Shown: in pieces, positions 50,169-59,179 of the stretch
Layout: every line of letters starts with the position of its first letter
Numbering within the stretch: position 1 is the stretch's first letter
Origin: Arachnia propionica
GTDB lineage: Bacteria > Actinomycetota > Actinomycetes > Propionibacteriales > Propionibacteriaceae
DNA length: 64,000 bases
Assembly: GCF_003932785.1 (NCBI RefSeq)
Contig: NZ_RQYT01000002.1
Location: forward strand, 62,001 to 126,000
Direction: 5' to 3'
The notes under the pieces: model-generated
Databases searched by the model: none
Told to the model about the DNA's origin: nothing
Seen by the model: only the letters and a program-made list of their open reading frames with translations
Translations under genes and position numbers: made by a program

Positions 50169-52415
50169 TCAGAACGACTCGTGGTACACGTGGTCGAGGA
50201 TGCCTCGACTGCGCAGTGCAGCACGCCATCGCGCGACGAACGAGGCGCCGCCGCTCAGGTAGAACTCCGTTGAGGCCGGGTCGAACCGTACCTCGGCGAG
50301 TGCCCCGTGGGGCCGGCCGGGAGTGACCTCGGCGGCGCCGTGGCTCTCGATGACCTCCGCGGGCACGGGCCGTTGCAGTCGTGTGACCAAGCGGTCGTCG
50401 GGATGGCGTGCCTCGTGGATGAGCGTGGCCGACGTCAGCGCGGGTCCCATCGACTGGAACATCGGCAGGAAGGGCGCGATCCCGACATCCTCGGCCACGA
50501 AGATCCGTCGTTCCTGGGAGTCCCTCAGATGGAAACGCCCGAGCGGCAGTTCCACGACCGTCGGGGTCCCCGGTGTCGCATTGCCGAAGAAGGTCGAGCC
50601 GATGCCCTGCCCATGGGTGCTGATGAGCAGATCGAGTCGATTCTCCGCCCAAGCCACGATCGAGTGGTCCCGCCAGTCCCACTCCCCCACCCTGACGCGG
50701 ACGAACTGCCCCGGCTCGAAGCCGGGCTCGGCGCCGTCGACCTCCAGGCTGACGAGCCACGCCGTGTCGGTGAGCTGAAACCTCTCGAGGACACGGGCGT
50801 GGTATCTGTCCCTAGGAAGGCCGCGCGAGGACGTCGACGGCGTGGGTGCTGGTCGGCGCCCACGGCTCAGCTGCTGGATCTCGGACCAGCAGCGGGGGCC
50901 GACGATCTGGGCGGCGGCTGTCACCCCGCCCATGAGAGCCCCTCCGAATCCGGGGCAACCGGCATCCTCGCCCGAGAGGAACAGCCCCGGGATCGGCGTG
51001 ATGGGACCGAGAAGATTGGCCCGTTGTTCCTTCGACGGCACGGCGGGTCCGTGGATGGCGCCACGGCGCTTCGCGGCTCCATCGACCGATGCCCAGGGCG
51101 TCGACAGCTCCGAGTACTCCGTCAGATCCGTCAACCCGGGCACCACCGTCTCCGCCAGTTGCAGCAGACCCTGCCCGATCCGGTCCTTCAAGGCCTCGTG
51201 GCCGATCCCGGCGTCGAAACGTTCCCACCGGTGAAACGCCTCCGGTGGGGCGAACGCGATGATGTGTGCGGTGTGGCTGAGGCTCTGCCCGGACTTGAGA
51301 CCGGGGAAGGAGATCTGGCACCGGGTGGGCACCCCGGCGAAGAGCCGCCTCGTGTGGGTCTCGCTGTCGGCGTCGTCGAGATCGGCGTGTACCCAGATGT
51401 CCTGGTTCGTGACGCCGAGTGAACTGGGTGACTCCCGCAGGCGCAGCAGGAGCACCACCGCGGCATGCCCCGGACCGGTGTCGCCCACCCGATTCCGGAG
51501 CTCAGCGGTCGCGGCCGCGACCTCCCCGGAACGCGGGAGCAACTGACCGTAGGTGGTTGCGGCACCGGCCGCCGAGATGATGATCGGCGCCCGGTACTCC
51601 ACCACCCTCGGCCGGGGGCCGCGACCGTCGATGACCTCGACCCCGACGGCCCTGCCGTCCTCGAGCAGGATGCGGGCCACCTCGCAGCCCACCCGCACGG
51701 CTCCACCGCTGGCCTCGATGACGGCCTCGATGGTGCGGGCCACCCGGGCGCTGCCACCTTCCGGGAACCACGCACCCTGGAAGAAGTGATCCACGACGAG
51801 CGAATGAACCCTGAAGGCGCTGCTGGCGGGAGGAAAACCGTAGTCCCCCCATTGATTGGCGAGGATTTCCTTCAACTGGAGGGATTGGAAGTTGCGATCC
51901 AGGTATTCCCTGACCGTCATGGCCGCCAAGCGATGACGAGGGCGCCTGAGAAGACGGATGAAGGGCTTCGCCCGCTCGGGGACGAGGAACTCGGCAAAGC
52001 TCAACCGGGCCCATCGAGCAACACGGTCGGCGTCCTTGAAATAACGGCGAATCGCCGGCTCCTCGTCGGGAAAAGCCGTGATGAGCCGGTGGAGATACTC
52101 GTCGCGATCGGTGCTGACCTCGATCTGGAAACCGGGATAGACGAGCCGCTGGAAATCCTTGGGGAGCTGCCGCCACTCGAGCTGTCCGGCCGTGACGACG
52201 TCGCTGACACCCCGCATGGAGGTGCCGGGGCCCATCTCCCCCACGTGGTTGACGCCGACGTCCCACGAGGCGCCCTCGCGACGGATCGGGCGAGTGAGGC
52301 CTCCGGGTTCCAGGCTGCGTTCCAGGACGAGGATTCTGCTCCCGTTGAACCGGGCGAGAAGAGCCGCAGTGGTCAATCCACCGATCCCGGAACCGATGAC
52401 GATTCCATCAAACAC
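50169..52415 (-). CDS. RetSat/CrtI-type flavoprotein fused to a ferredoxin-NADP reductase-like domain
   Basis: This 748-aa fusion has residues 1 to about 520 as an FAD amine-oxidase/phytoene-desaturase fold. Its dinucleotide motif is IVIGSGIGGLTTAALLA and a RetSat-like middle reads WGDYGFPPASSAFRVHSLVVDHFFQGAWFPEGG. LFLSGEDAGCPGFGGALMGGVTAAA closes the FAD fold. Residues 535-748 form a flavodoxin-reductase module: GQFVRVRV, the flavin site RDHSIV (582-587), GQGIGSTFF, and the NAD(P) site AEDVGIAPFLPM. Such a build could bring electrons from NAD(P)H to a saturase. The start GTG 52415 is placed by GGGGAGA. Substrate unknown; a polyprenol or carotenoid is a guess. Confidence 0.8.
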   Translation of the reverse strand: MFDGIVIGSGIGGLTTAALLARFNGSRILVLERSLEPGGLTRPIRREGASWDVGVNHVGEMGPGTSMRGVSDVVTAGQLEWRQLPKDFQRLVYPGFQIEVSTDRDEYLHRLITAFPDEEPAIRRYFKDADRVARWARLSFAEFLVPERAKPFIRLLRRPRHRLAAMTVREYLDRNFQSLQLKEILANQWGDYGFPPASSAFRVHSLVVDHFFQGAWFPEGGSARVARTIEAVIEASGGAVRVGCEVARILLEDGRAVGVEVIDGRGPRPRVVEYRAPIIISAAGAATTYGQLLPRSGEVAAATAELRNRVGDTGPGHAAVVLLLRLRESPSSLGVTNQDIWVHADLDDADSETHTRRLFAGVPTRCQISFPGLKSGQSLSHTAHIIAFAPPEAFHRWERFDAGIGHEALKDRIGQGLLQLAETVVPGLTDLTEYSELSTPWASVDGAAKRRGAIHGPAVPSKEQRANLLGPITPIPGLFLSGEDAGCPGFGGALMGGVTAAAQIVGPRCWSEIQQLSRGRRPAPTPSTSSRGLPRDRYHARVLERFQLTDTAWLVSLEVDGAEPGFEPGQFVRVRVGEWDWRDHSIVAWAENRLDLLISTHGQGIGSTFFGNATPGTPTVVELPLGRFHLRDSQERRIFVAEDVGIAPFLPMFQSMGPALTSATLIHEARHPDDRLVTRLQRPVPAEVIESHGAAEVTPGRPHGALAEVRFDPASTEFYLSGGASFVARWRAALRSRGILDHVYHESF

Positions 52416-52447
52416 GTACACTCTCCCCACGAACGGGCATGGCGAAG

Positions 52448-52478
52448 AATATATCGGGACCGGACATGTGGTTGTCAA
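52448..52478 (-). promoter_or_regulatory. Promoter of RetSat-FNR fusion gene
   Basis: TTGACA (perfect), 19-bp spacer, TATATT on the minus strand in a local AT-rich patch. It overlaps the fxsA stop, so the gene is separated from the overlapping operon upstream. The leader is about 25 nt with GGGGAGA. Confidence 0.6.
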
Positions 52479-52972
52479 TTCAACTTGTCGTTGTCCTCGA
52501 TCTCAGGAATGAGGGTGACGGGCTCGGATTCCTCGACCACTTCCCCTTGGATGACATCGGATTCAGGTCGTGTGCGGGCGACGGCCCGCCCGAACAGCCG
52601 TCCGAGCACCATGCGGATGAAAGGACGGGTGAAGGGCAGGAGAAGCAGCAGGCCCGCCACATCCGAGAGGAACCCCGGCGCGATGAGCAGGACGCCGCCC
52701 AGCAGCACCAGGACGGCATCGGCGGTCTGCCCCGCGGGCAGGGACCCGGTGACGAGGGAACGGGACAGGGCCTGCCAGGTCCGGCGCCCCTCCCGCTGGG
52801 AGAGCCAGACCCCGAGCATCGTGGTCGCGGCGATGAGGAGCAGGGTCCACCACCCCAACTGGGTGGCGACCATGATGAGCACCGTGATCTCGGCGAAGAG
52901 GAAGAGCAACACCGGGACGATGAGGAACAACACGGCGGTGGAGGCGCGAATCCCCTCCTGACGCTCACCCAC
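52475..52972 (-). CDS. fxsA: FxsA-family membrane protein
   Basis: This 165-aa protein has four hydrophobic segments (about 11-35, 38-52, 84-100 and 104-115). The FxsA core reads LFLFAEITVLIMVATQLGWWTLLLIAATTMLGVWL and LLIAPGFLSDVAGLLLLLPFTR. The E. coli protein counters F-plasmid exclusion of phage T7; its cellular role is unknown. An acidic tail (VVEESEPVTLIPEIEDND) ends it. GTG 52972 overlaps the ppm stop by 8 nt. It is the last gene of the overlapping string. Confidence 0.88.
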   Translation of the reverse strand: MGERQEGIRASTAVLFLIVPVLLFLFAEITVLIMVATQLGWWTLLLIAATTMLGVWLSQREGRRTWQALSRSLVTGSLPAGQTADAVLVLLGGVLLIAPGFLSDVAGLLLLLPFTRPFIRMVLGRLFGRAVARTRPESDVIQGEVVEESEPVTLIPEIEDNDKLN

Positions 52973-53726
52973 GGCGTCGTCCCAACAGGGAGGCCAGCTG
53001 CCGCCAGCGATGCCTCAGCCCCATCCGGGTCGTGGTGAGGATCGCCTCGACCACGACGTTCCTACCCATCTTGGAATCGCCGAACTCGCGCTCGACGAAG
53101 TCGATGGGGACCTCGACGATGCGGTGTCCCGCCCGGTGGGAGTGCCAGGTCAGATCTCGCTGAATGCCGTAGCCGCGCTTGTCGATGGGGAGATGCAGGA
53201 TGGAGCGCAGGGCCTCGGCCCGGAACGCGTTGAAGCCCCCCGTGATGTCCCGGTACGGCATGCCCAACATGATCCTGATGTAGAGGGAACCCCCTCGGGA
53301 CAGCACCAGTCGGTGCCACGGCCAGTTGACCACCGAGCCGCCGGGGACGTAGCGCGATCCCTTCACCATGTCAGCGTGCTCGAGTGCGTCGAGCAACCGC
53401 GGCAGCTGTTCGGGCTGATGGGAACCGTCGGCGTCGTGCTCCACGAGGACGTCGTAGTCGCGCTCCAGTCCCCACCGGAAACCGGCGAGATACGCGGCGC
53501 CGAGTCCCTCCTTGCCTGCGCGGTGGAGGACGTGGACGTGGTCGTCCTGCTCCGCCAGCGCGTCGGCCAGCTTCCCGGTTCCGTCGGGTGACTGATCGTC
53601 CACCACCAGGATGTCGGCTGCGGGAACACTGTTGCGCAGCCTCGCGACGATGGCCTCGATGTTCTGGGCCTCATTGAACGTGGGAATGATGACGAGCACC
53701 CGCTCGAGGGACGCACCATCGATCAT
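52965..53726 (-). CDS. ppm1: Polyprenol monophosphomannose synthase
   Basis: This GT2 enzyme moves mannose from GDP-mannose to polyprenyl phosphate, the donor for mannosyl lipids and mannoproteins. The 253-aa protein has VLVIIPTFNEAQNIEAIV, VDDQSPDGT and the metal-binding DxD in EHDADGSHQPE. The family block PYRDITGGFNAFRAEAL and GDSKMGRNVVVEAI follow. It is soluble, with no membrane helices of its own. In mycobacteria this domain is fused to Lnt; here the two genes are separate but overlap in ATGA. Confidence 0.92.
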   Translation of the reverse strand: MIDGASLERVLVIIPTFNEAQNIEAIVARLRNSVPAADILVVDDQSPDGTGKLADALAEQDDHVHVLHRAGKEGLGAAYLAGFRWGLERDYDVLVEHDADGSHQPEQLPRLLDALEHADMVKGSRYVPGGSVVNWPWHRLVLSRGGSLYIRIMLGMPYRDITGGFNAFRAEALRSILHLPIDKRGYGIQRDLTWHSHRAGHRIVEVPIDFVEREFGDSKMGRNVVVEAILTTTRMGLRHRWRQLASLLGRRRG

Positions 53727-55231
53727 CGGTGATCCTTCCTGGTTGACGGTTTATCAAGGTTACTGGACCGGCGCGCCCCGAGGAGGGCACCCCCGATTGA
53801 GGCCAGCGCGCAGAAGGCCTGGATGGGGATGCCGATGACCGCCGCGGGAGTGATGTCGTCTCGGACCGGGAGCGTGAGGATCCGGTGGGCCGCCGTCCCC
53901 TCCACCGTCGGCTCGTGGACCCTGCCACGGGAATCGATCAGGCCCGAGTGGCCGTTGAGGGTCGTGGCCACGAACTCCCTGCCCAACTCCGCCGCCCGGA
54001 CCCGGTTGATCGCCATCTGCTGGTGGGGCTCGGCGGTTCCCGTGAAGTTGTGCGTGGTGCTCTGGGACACCAACACCTCAGCGCCGTGCCAGACCAGCTC
54101 CGACATCGTCTGGTCGTAGGCCAGTTCGTAGCAGATCGCGGTCCCCACCCTCAGCTCGCCGTGACGGGGGGTGGAGACCTTCATGACCCCCGGCTCCTCG
54201 CCGGGGATGGACTGTGCGCCTGCTCGTTTGACGTCAGGGAACAGCGGTTCGATCAGGTCCCGGTAGGGAACCCATTCCCCGAACGGGGCGAGGTTGCGTT
54301 TCGCGTAGCGGTCGGTGATGCCCTCCGCAGGGGTCCACCACAGGCTCACCGTCTGCCGGGTCCGTGGCTCGGGCCCCACCATGACGGCGCCGACGAGAAC
54401 CGGCACCTCGGCGAGCCGGACGCTCCACTCGACCTGCCTCCTCGTCGTCTCGTCGAGCAGCGGATCGCGGTCCGTGGAGTTCTCCGCCCACACCACGAAG
54501 TCCAGTTCCGCTCCCCTGGTACGGGCCTCAGCGAGCAGGAACACCGTCTCGCTCAGATGGTTGGGAGTGGCGCCGGTGGCGGCGATGAAGCCGGTGTCCA
54601 GATCGAGGGCCACATTGCCCTGGACCATCCCGACCGTCACCTGCTGGTCCGCAGGTGGGATCGGCCGCAGCGTGAGGAGCCCGCCGACAAGGACCACCGC
54701 CGCACCCACCAGGGCGGGACGGAGCCTGCGTGGCGAGGTGATGAGGCGCAGCAGCAGGCATCCGAGGAAGGCGACGAGCCAGGTGGTGCCGGGCGTGGCG
54801 ATGATGGGGAGCCAACCGGCCAGCGGCTGGTCGATGACGGTGTGTCCCAGCCGCAGCCACGGGAACCCTTTGAAAGGAAAGGTGCCGGCCCCGAACTCAA
54901 CGAGCACCCACGCCGTCGGCACCCAGAGATCGGGAGCTCGCAGCCGGAGCAGGACGTTGGTCAACGTGGCCGCCAGCCCCACCCAGCAGGCCATGACGAC
55001 GACCAGGGCGTGAATGGCTGGCCCGGCCTGGGCGCTGACCCACCAGATGGCGAGGTAGTTGAGGACCAACCCCGCCAGGAACCCGTGGCCGAAGCTGGCC
55101 GCGGGGGAAAGATCCGTGACGACCCAGGTCAGGAGGGCCACCCCCGGGATGGCGAGGAACCACAGGTTCCACGGCTGGAAGCTCAGGGCGAGGCAGGCCC
55201 CGGCGAGGAGGGCGAGGGGGATCCGGCGCAT
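53723..55231 (-). CDS. lnt: Apolipoprotein N-acyltransferase
   Basis: This enzyme adds the third acyl chain to lipoproteins at the outer face of the membrane. The 502-aa protein has about seven membrane segments in the first 190 residues and a nitrilase domain up to about 465, followed by one more helix. The triad is visible: Glu250 in VVWAENSTD, Lys311 in AKRNLAPFGEW and Cys367 in TAICYELAY. The frame extends upstream in metW; ATG 55231 fits the family start and overlaps the metW stop by one base. Confidence 0.93.
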   Translation of the reverse strand: MRRIPLALLAGACLALSFQPWNLWFLAIPGVALLTWVVTDLSPAASFGHGFLAGLVLNYLAIWWVSAQAGPAIHALVVVMACWVGLAATLTNVLLRLRAPDLWVPTAWVLVEFGAGTFPFKGFPWLRLGHTVIDQPLAGWLPIIATPGTTWLVAFLGCLLLRLITSPRRLRPALVGAAVVLVGGLLTLRPIPPADQQVTVGMVQGNVALDLDTGFIAATGATPNHLSETVFLLAEARTRGAELDFVVWAENSTDRDPLLDETTRRQVEWSVRLAEVPVLVGAVMVGPEPRTRQTVSLWWTPAEGITDRYAKRNLAPFGEWVPYRDLIEPLFPDVKRAGAQSIPGEEPGVMKVSTPRHGELRVGTAICYELAYDQTMSELVWHGAEVLVSQSTTHNFTGTAEPHQQMAINRVRAAELGREFVATTLNGHSGLIDSRGRVHEPTVEGTAAHRILTLPVRDDITPAAVIGIPIQAFCALASIGGALLGARRSSNLDKPSTRKDHR

Positions 55232-55821
55232 CAGCGTCTCGCATGCAGCAGGTAGATGACGGAGCTGGCACGCCAGTTCGCGCCGAGACGCCGAGCGGGC
55301 AACGGGGCTCCGCCCTCCCCGAGGGGAATCCACTGCGCGACGGTGAGCCCCAGGGAGTCGAACAGCGGGGAGAGATCCTTCAGCGACGTGTAGTGGATGT
55401 TCGGTGTGTCGTACCACTCGTAGGGAAGGTTCCGGCTCACGGGCATGCGTCCCCTCAAAAGCCGGAGCCGGTTTCGCCAGTGGACGAAGTTCGGCATGGA
55501 CACCACGCATCGACGGGCGATCCGGGAGATGTCCCGGAGCACCTTGGCGGGGCTGCGGAGGTTCTGCAGGGTTCCTGACAGCACGACCACGTCGTAGGAG
55601 TCGTCGTCGAACTCGTCGAGCTGGGTGTTGATGTCGAGGTCGATGACGTCGACTCCGCTGCGCAACGCCGCGAGGAACGGCCCGCCCTCGATCTCGACCC
55701 CGGTTCCGCTGCCGCCCCGCGCGGCCAGGATCCTCAGCAACTCCCCGTCGCCGCAGCCGAGGTCCAGGACCTTGGCGCCGGTGGGGATCAGGTCAGCGAT
55801 GAGTCTCAGGTCGGGTCTCAT
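55231..55821 (-). CDS. metW: Methionine biosynthesis protein MetW
   Basis: MetW is a SAM-dependent methyltransferase-like partner of MetX, reported to stimulate homoserine acylation. The 196-aa protein has RLIADLIPTGAKVLDLGCGDGELLRIL (SAM loop), VIDLDINTQLDEFDDDSYDVVVLSGTLQNL and PYEWYDTPNIHYTSLKDLSPLFDSLG, all family-typical. The ATG overlaps the metX stop. The metX-metW order strongly supports the role. Confidence 0.92.
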   Translation of the reverse strand: MRPDLRLIADLIPTGAKVLDLGCGDGELLRILAARGGSGTGVEIEGGPFLAALRSGVDVIDLDINTQLDEFDDDSYDVVVLSGTLQNLRSPAKVLRDISRIARRCVVSMPNFVHWRNRLRLLRGRMPVSRNLPYEWYDTPNIHYTSLKDLSPLFDSLGLTVAQWIPLGEGGAPLPARRLGANWRASSVIYLLHARR

Positions 55822-56954
55822 CCCGGGACCTCCTCGTGGGCACGATCCAGGAAGGCGCGGACGGTGGCGTGGTAGGCCGGGATCTCCAGCAGGAACGAGT
55901 CGTGGCCCCACGGTGAGTGGATCTCGCGGAAGGAGACCGGCGTCCCTGCCCGCTGCAGGTGCCGCACGATGCGGCGGGACTGCCGGGTGCTGAAACGCCA
56001 GTCGCTGTCGAAACTCATGACCAGGACCTTGACGGGATCCGCGGCGAGAGCCGCCAGGGCGTCGGGGGTGGCGAAGGGGTCGAAGTAGTCCATCACTCGG
56101 GTCAGGTACAGGTAGCTCAACGCGTCGAATCGGGTGAGGAAGGCCTCTCCCTGGTGTTCGAGGTAACTCTCCACGGCGAAGTCGACCCCGAAGCCGGGGG
56201 CCAGCTCGCCGGCCTGCGCGGCGCGGCCGAACTTCTCGCTGAAGGCCTCCTCCGACAGGTAGGTGATGTGGGCCATCATCCTCGCCACCGACAGCCCCCG
56301 GTCGGGGGAGCTTCCCGCGGCGGTGAACCGACCGTCGTGGAACTCGGGATCCCGCATGATCGCCTGACGCCCGACGGCGGAGAAGGCGATGTTCTCAGCC
56401 GTCAGTCGCGACGAGGAGGCGATGATGATCGCGTTGCGGACCTCCTGCGGATGTGACAGGCACCACTGGAGCACCTGCATCCCGCCCAACGATCCGCCGA
56501 GGAGCACCGCCCACTGGTCGATGCCGAGGTGTCGCCCGAGGGCCCGGTGCACGGCGACGAAGTCCGCCATGGCGAGCAGGGGGAAGGTGAGCCCGTACGC
56601 TTCGCCGGTGCGGGGATCCGGGGAGGACGGTCCAGTGGTGCCGCGACACCCGCCGAGGATGTTCGCGCACACGACGTACCAGCGATCGGTGTCCACCGGC
56701 TTGCCGGGACCGATGAGGGTGTCCCACCATCCGGGGCGCCTGTCCCCCGGTCGGAGACCGGCGGCGTGCGCGTCCCCGGTCAGGGCGTGGCAGACGAAGA
56801 CCGCATTGGAACGGTCACCGTTGAGACGCCCGTAGGTCTCGAAGGACACGTCGACCTCGGGCAGGATCTCACCGTTGGACAGGACCAACGGATCGTCGGG
56901 GGTGTGCAGCCGCACCGTCCCCGGGGTCGTGTTCAGGGGGTCGGAGACGCTCAC
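55818..56954 (-). CDS. metX: Homoserine O-acetyltransferase
   Basis: This alpha/beta hydrolase-fold enzyme acylates homoserine from acetyl-CoA (or succinyl-CoA) as the first committed step to methionine. In the 378-aa protein the nucleophile Ser155 sits in LLGGSLGGMQ. Asp lies in SFDSDWRFS and His in SPWGHDSF near the end; CANILGGCRGTTGPSS is the conserved oxyanion block. GTG 56954 overlaps the metY stop (GTGA); longer frames upstream run through metY. Acetyl versus succinyl specificity cannot be settled from this. Confidence 0.94.
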   Translation of the reverse strand: MSVSDPLNTTPGTVRLHTPDDPLVLSNGEILPEVDVSFETYGRLNGDRSNAVFVCHALTGDAHAAGLRPGDRRPGWWDTLIGPGKPVDTDRWYVVCANILGGCRGTTGPSSPDPRTGEAYGLTFPLLAMADFVAVHRALGRHLGIDQWAVLLGGSLGGMQVLQWCLSHPQEVRNAIIIASSSRLTAENIAFSAVGRQAIMRDPEFHDGRFTAAGSSPDRGLSVARMMAHITYLSEEAFSEKFGRAAQAGELAPGFGVDFAVESYLEHQGEAFLTRFDALSYLYLTRVMDYFDPFATPDALAALAADPVKVLVMSFDSDWRFSTRQSRRIVRHLQRAGTPVSFREIHSPWGHDSFLLEIPAYHATVRAFLDRAHEEVPG

Positions 56955-58231
56955 AGGAGGGCCAGGGCCTGGTCCAGGTCGGCGATGAGGTCCTGCACGT
57001 GCTCGATCCCCACGGACAACCGCACCATCTCCGGGGGCACGCCAGCGGCAAGCAACTCCTCCTCGGACAGCTGGGAGTGCGTGGTGGAGGCGTTGTGGAT
57101 GACGAGCGATTTCGCGTCGCCGATGTTGGCGAGATGGCTGAACAGGGACAGGGCATCGACGAGGCGGGATCCCGCGTCCCGTCCCGCCTTCAGCCCGAAG
57201 GACACGAGTCCCCCGTGGCCTCCGGTGAGGACGCGTCGGGCCACCTCGTGGGACGGGCTGGACTCGAGTCCCGGATAGTTGACCCACGCCACCTTCGGGT
57301 GGTTCTGCAGGTACCTGGCGATCTCGAGGGCGTTGGCACAGTGGCGTTCGATCCTCAGATGGAGGGTCTCCAGCCCCTGCAGCATGAGCCACGCATTGAG
57401 TGGGGCGATCGCGGCTCCCGTGTTGCGCAGCATGACGGTCCTGGCGCGCACGATGAACGCCGCCTCACCCGCCGCCTCGGTCCACACCACGTCGTGGTAG
57501 GCCGCATCCGGCCCCGTGAGTCCGGGGAAGCGTTCCGGGTGGGCGGCCCAGTCGAAGCGACCGGAGTCGACGATGACACCACCGAGTGCGGTGCCGTGAC
57601 CGCCGATGTACTTCGTCGCGGAGTGCACGACGATGTCCGCACCGAGGTCGAAGGCGCGGGTCAGCATCGGGGTGGCGACGGTGTTGTCCAGGATGAAGGG
57701 AAGCCCCTGTTCGTGCGCCGCATCGGCCCAGGCGGGCACGTCGATGACGTTGAGGGCCGGGTTGCCGATGATCTCGCCGAAGACCAGCCTGGTCCGGTCA
57801 TCCACCAGTGCCGCGAGGTCCTCCGGACGATCGGGGTCGACGAACCGGGCCTCAATGTCGAACTGCGCGAGCGTGTGCGAGAACAACGCGAACGTCCCCC
57901 CGTACAGGGTGGACAGCGCGACGATGTTGTCGCCCGAGCGTGCCAGCGTCAGCACGGCGTAGGTGATCGCCGACGCCCCGGACGCGGTGGCCAGTGCTCC
58001 GATCCCGCCCTCGAGCGCGGTCATGCGCTCCTCGAAGACGTTCTGGGTCGGGTTCATGATCCGGGTGTAGATGTTGCCGGGACGACGCAGGGCGAACAGG
58101 TCGGCTGCGTGTTCCGCGTCGTCGAAGACGTAGCTCGTGGTCTGGTAGATGGGAACCGCCCGGGAGTTCGTGGTCGGGTCCGCGGTCTCCTGACCGGCGT
58201 GAACGGCAAGTGTGTCCAGATGACGCTTCAC
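56951..58231 (-). CDS. metY: O-acetylhomoserine sulfhydrylase
   Basis: This PLP enzyme makes homocysteine from O-acetylhomoserine and sulfide. The 426-aa protein has the Cys/Met metabolism fold with SRAVPIYQTTSYVFDDAEHAADLFAL, TRIMNPTQNVFE and the PLP lysine Lys207 in VVHSATKYIGGHGTALGG. SVGIEHVQDLIADLDQAL is at the end. GTG 58231 has AGGAG 6 nt upstream. The start overlaps the mrpG stop (GTGA), so the met genes are joined to the antiporter operon. No SAM riboswitch is possible between them. Confidence 0.94.
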   Translation of the reverse strand: MKRHLDTLAVHAGQETADPTTNSRAVPIYQTTSYVFDDAEHAADLFALRRPGNIYTRIMNPTQNVFEERMTALEGGIGALATASGASAITYAVLTLARSGDNIVALSTLYGGTFALFSHTLAQFDIEARFVDPDRPEDLAALVDDRTRLVFGEIIGNPALNVIDVPAWADAAHEQGLPFILDNTVATPMLTRAFDLGADIVVHSATKYIGGHGTALGGVIVDSGRFDWAAHPERFPGLTGPDAAYHDVVWTEAAGEAAFIVRARTVMLRNTGAAIAPLNAWLMLQGLETLHLRIERHCANALEIARYLQNHPKVAWVNYPGLESSPSHEVARRVLTGGHGGLVSFGLKAGRDAGSRLVDALSLFSHLANIGDAKSLVIHNASTTHSQLSEEELLAAGVPPEMVRLSVGIEHVQDLIADLDQALALL

Positions 58232-58572
58232 GGGGTGCTCCTGAGGTCGTTCGGTTCGGTCCCGGGGTCCAGTGTCGCATCCGAGCGGCAGGCCGCCCGG
58301 GCCAGGACGTTCGAGGCGACGGAGCTGACGATCACCAGCGCCGCGACGGTGATGGCCGTCTTGATCCACAGCAGCGGATCCAACCCCTGCTCCAGCGTCC
58401 AGCCGATGGCGACCGCCAGCATGATCATCGGCGCGCCGAGCGCCGTCGCAGGACCGATGGCGTTGATCCGTGAGAGAGCATCCCTGGCGCGGAACTGGGC
58501 GACCCCCACCACCAGGAACAGGACGGAGCCGGTGACGGCGAGGATGGAGGCGAGCCACTCGAACGGGTTCAT
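58228..58572 (-). CDS. mrpG: Na+/H+ antiporter subunit MrpG
   Basis: This 114-aa membrane subunit has three helices. The MnhG/PhaG pattern is GSVLFLVVGVAQFRARDALSRINAIGPATALGAPMIMLAVAI, where the RxxDxxSRxH-like segment reads RARDALSRINA. It belongs to the Mrp complex that exchanges Na+ (or K+) for H+. The ATG overlaps the mrpF stop and the stop overlaps the metY start, 4 nt each. Confidence 0.92.
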   Translation of the reverse strand: MNPFEWLASILAVTGSVLFLVVGVAQFRARDALSRINAIGPATALGAPMIMLAVAIGWTLEQGLDPLLWIKTAITVAALVIVSSVASNVLARAACRSDATLDPGTEPNDLRSTP

Positions 58573-58829
58573 CGTTGCCCCCTCGTGATGATCCGTGCCA
58601 GGGCGATCGTGGCGAGGATGCCGAGGATCGCGGCGATGAGCGCCAGGTCGACGCTGACGGTCGAGGTCCGGGCCATGCCGAACAGGGCAAGGATCCCCAC
58701 GCAGGAGAAGAAGATGAGGTCCCCCATCACGGCACGGGTGGCGGAGTCCTTGGCCGTGAGGACCCGGACGATGCCGAGGAGGACCGTCACGGCGAGGAAA
58801 CCGCCCGCGATCCAGAAAGCGACGATCAT
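58569..58829 (-). CDS. mrpF: Na+/H+ antiporter subunit MrpF
   Basis: This 86-aa subunit has three hydrophobic helices. The family stretch is RVLTAKDSATRAVMGDLIFFSCVGILALFGM, here following the first helix. It overlaps mrpE and mrpG by 4 nt each. Mrp subunits E, F and G are small and needed for complex assembly. Confidence 0.92.
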   Translation of the reverse strand: MIVAFWIAGGFLAVTVLLGIVRVLTAKDSATRAVMGDLIFFSCVGILALFGMARTSTVSVDLALIAAILGILATIALARIITRGQR

Positions 58830-59179
58830 GAGCGGGCCTCCACGATTCCGTTGCGACGCAGGGCACGAAGCAGGTACCACTCCAACTCGGCGAGGCCCTC
58901 CTCGATGGCGTCCCGGTCGTTGTCGAACAGGCTGTGCACGAAGATGATGACCTCCTCCTCGCCCGGTACCCCGGCCACGCCGAGGACGAGGGTGCCTGGG
59001 GTGATGGTGATGGCCGAGGTGAACAACGCCAGTTCGAGCTCCGTCGCCACCCGGCTGCGGTACTCCACGATCGCGGGACGGCTGTACCCGGTGAGGGCCA
59101 ATCGCGCCACCCGCGCCGACCCGATGACGATCTGGACGGTGAGGTACCACAGCCAGCGAAGCATGCGCAGCACGATCAT
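58826..59179 (-). CDS. mrpE: Na+/H+ antiporter subunit MrpE
   Basis: This 117-aa subunit has an N-terminal membrane segment (LRWLWYLTVQIVIGSARVA) and the family core TELELALFTSAITITPGTLVLGV (ITLTPGT motif). A charged cytoplasmic end follows. At 117 aa it is shorter than many MrpE proteins (about 160 aa), lacking much of the first helices. It overlaps mrpD and mrpF. Confidence 0.9.
   Translation of the reverse strand: MIVLRMLRWLWYLTVQIVIGSARVARLALTGYSRPAIVEYRSRVATELELALFTSAITITPGTLVLGVAGVPGEEEVIIFVHSLFDNDRDAIEEGLAELEWYLLRALRRNGIVEARS

Noticed and set aside
58229-58260. SAM riboswitch before the met genes
   Set aside because: metY overlaps mrpG, so there is no untranslated leader to hold one.
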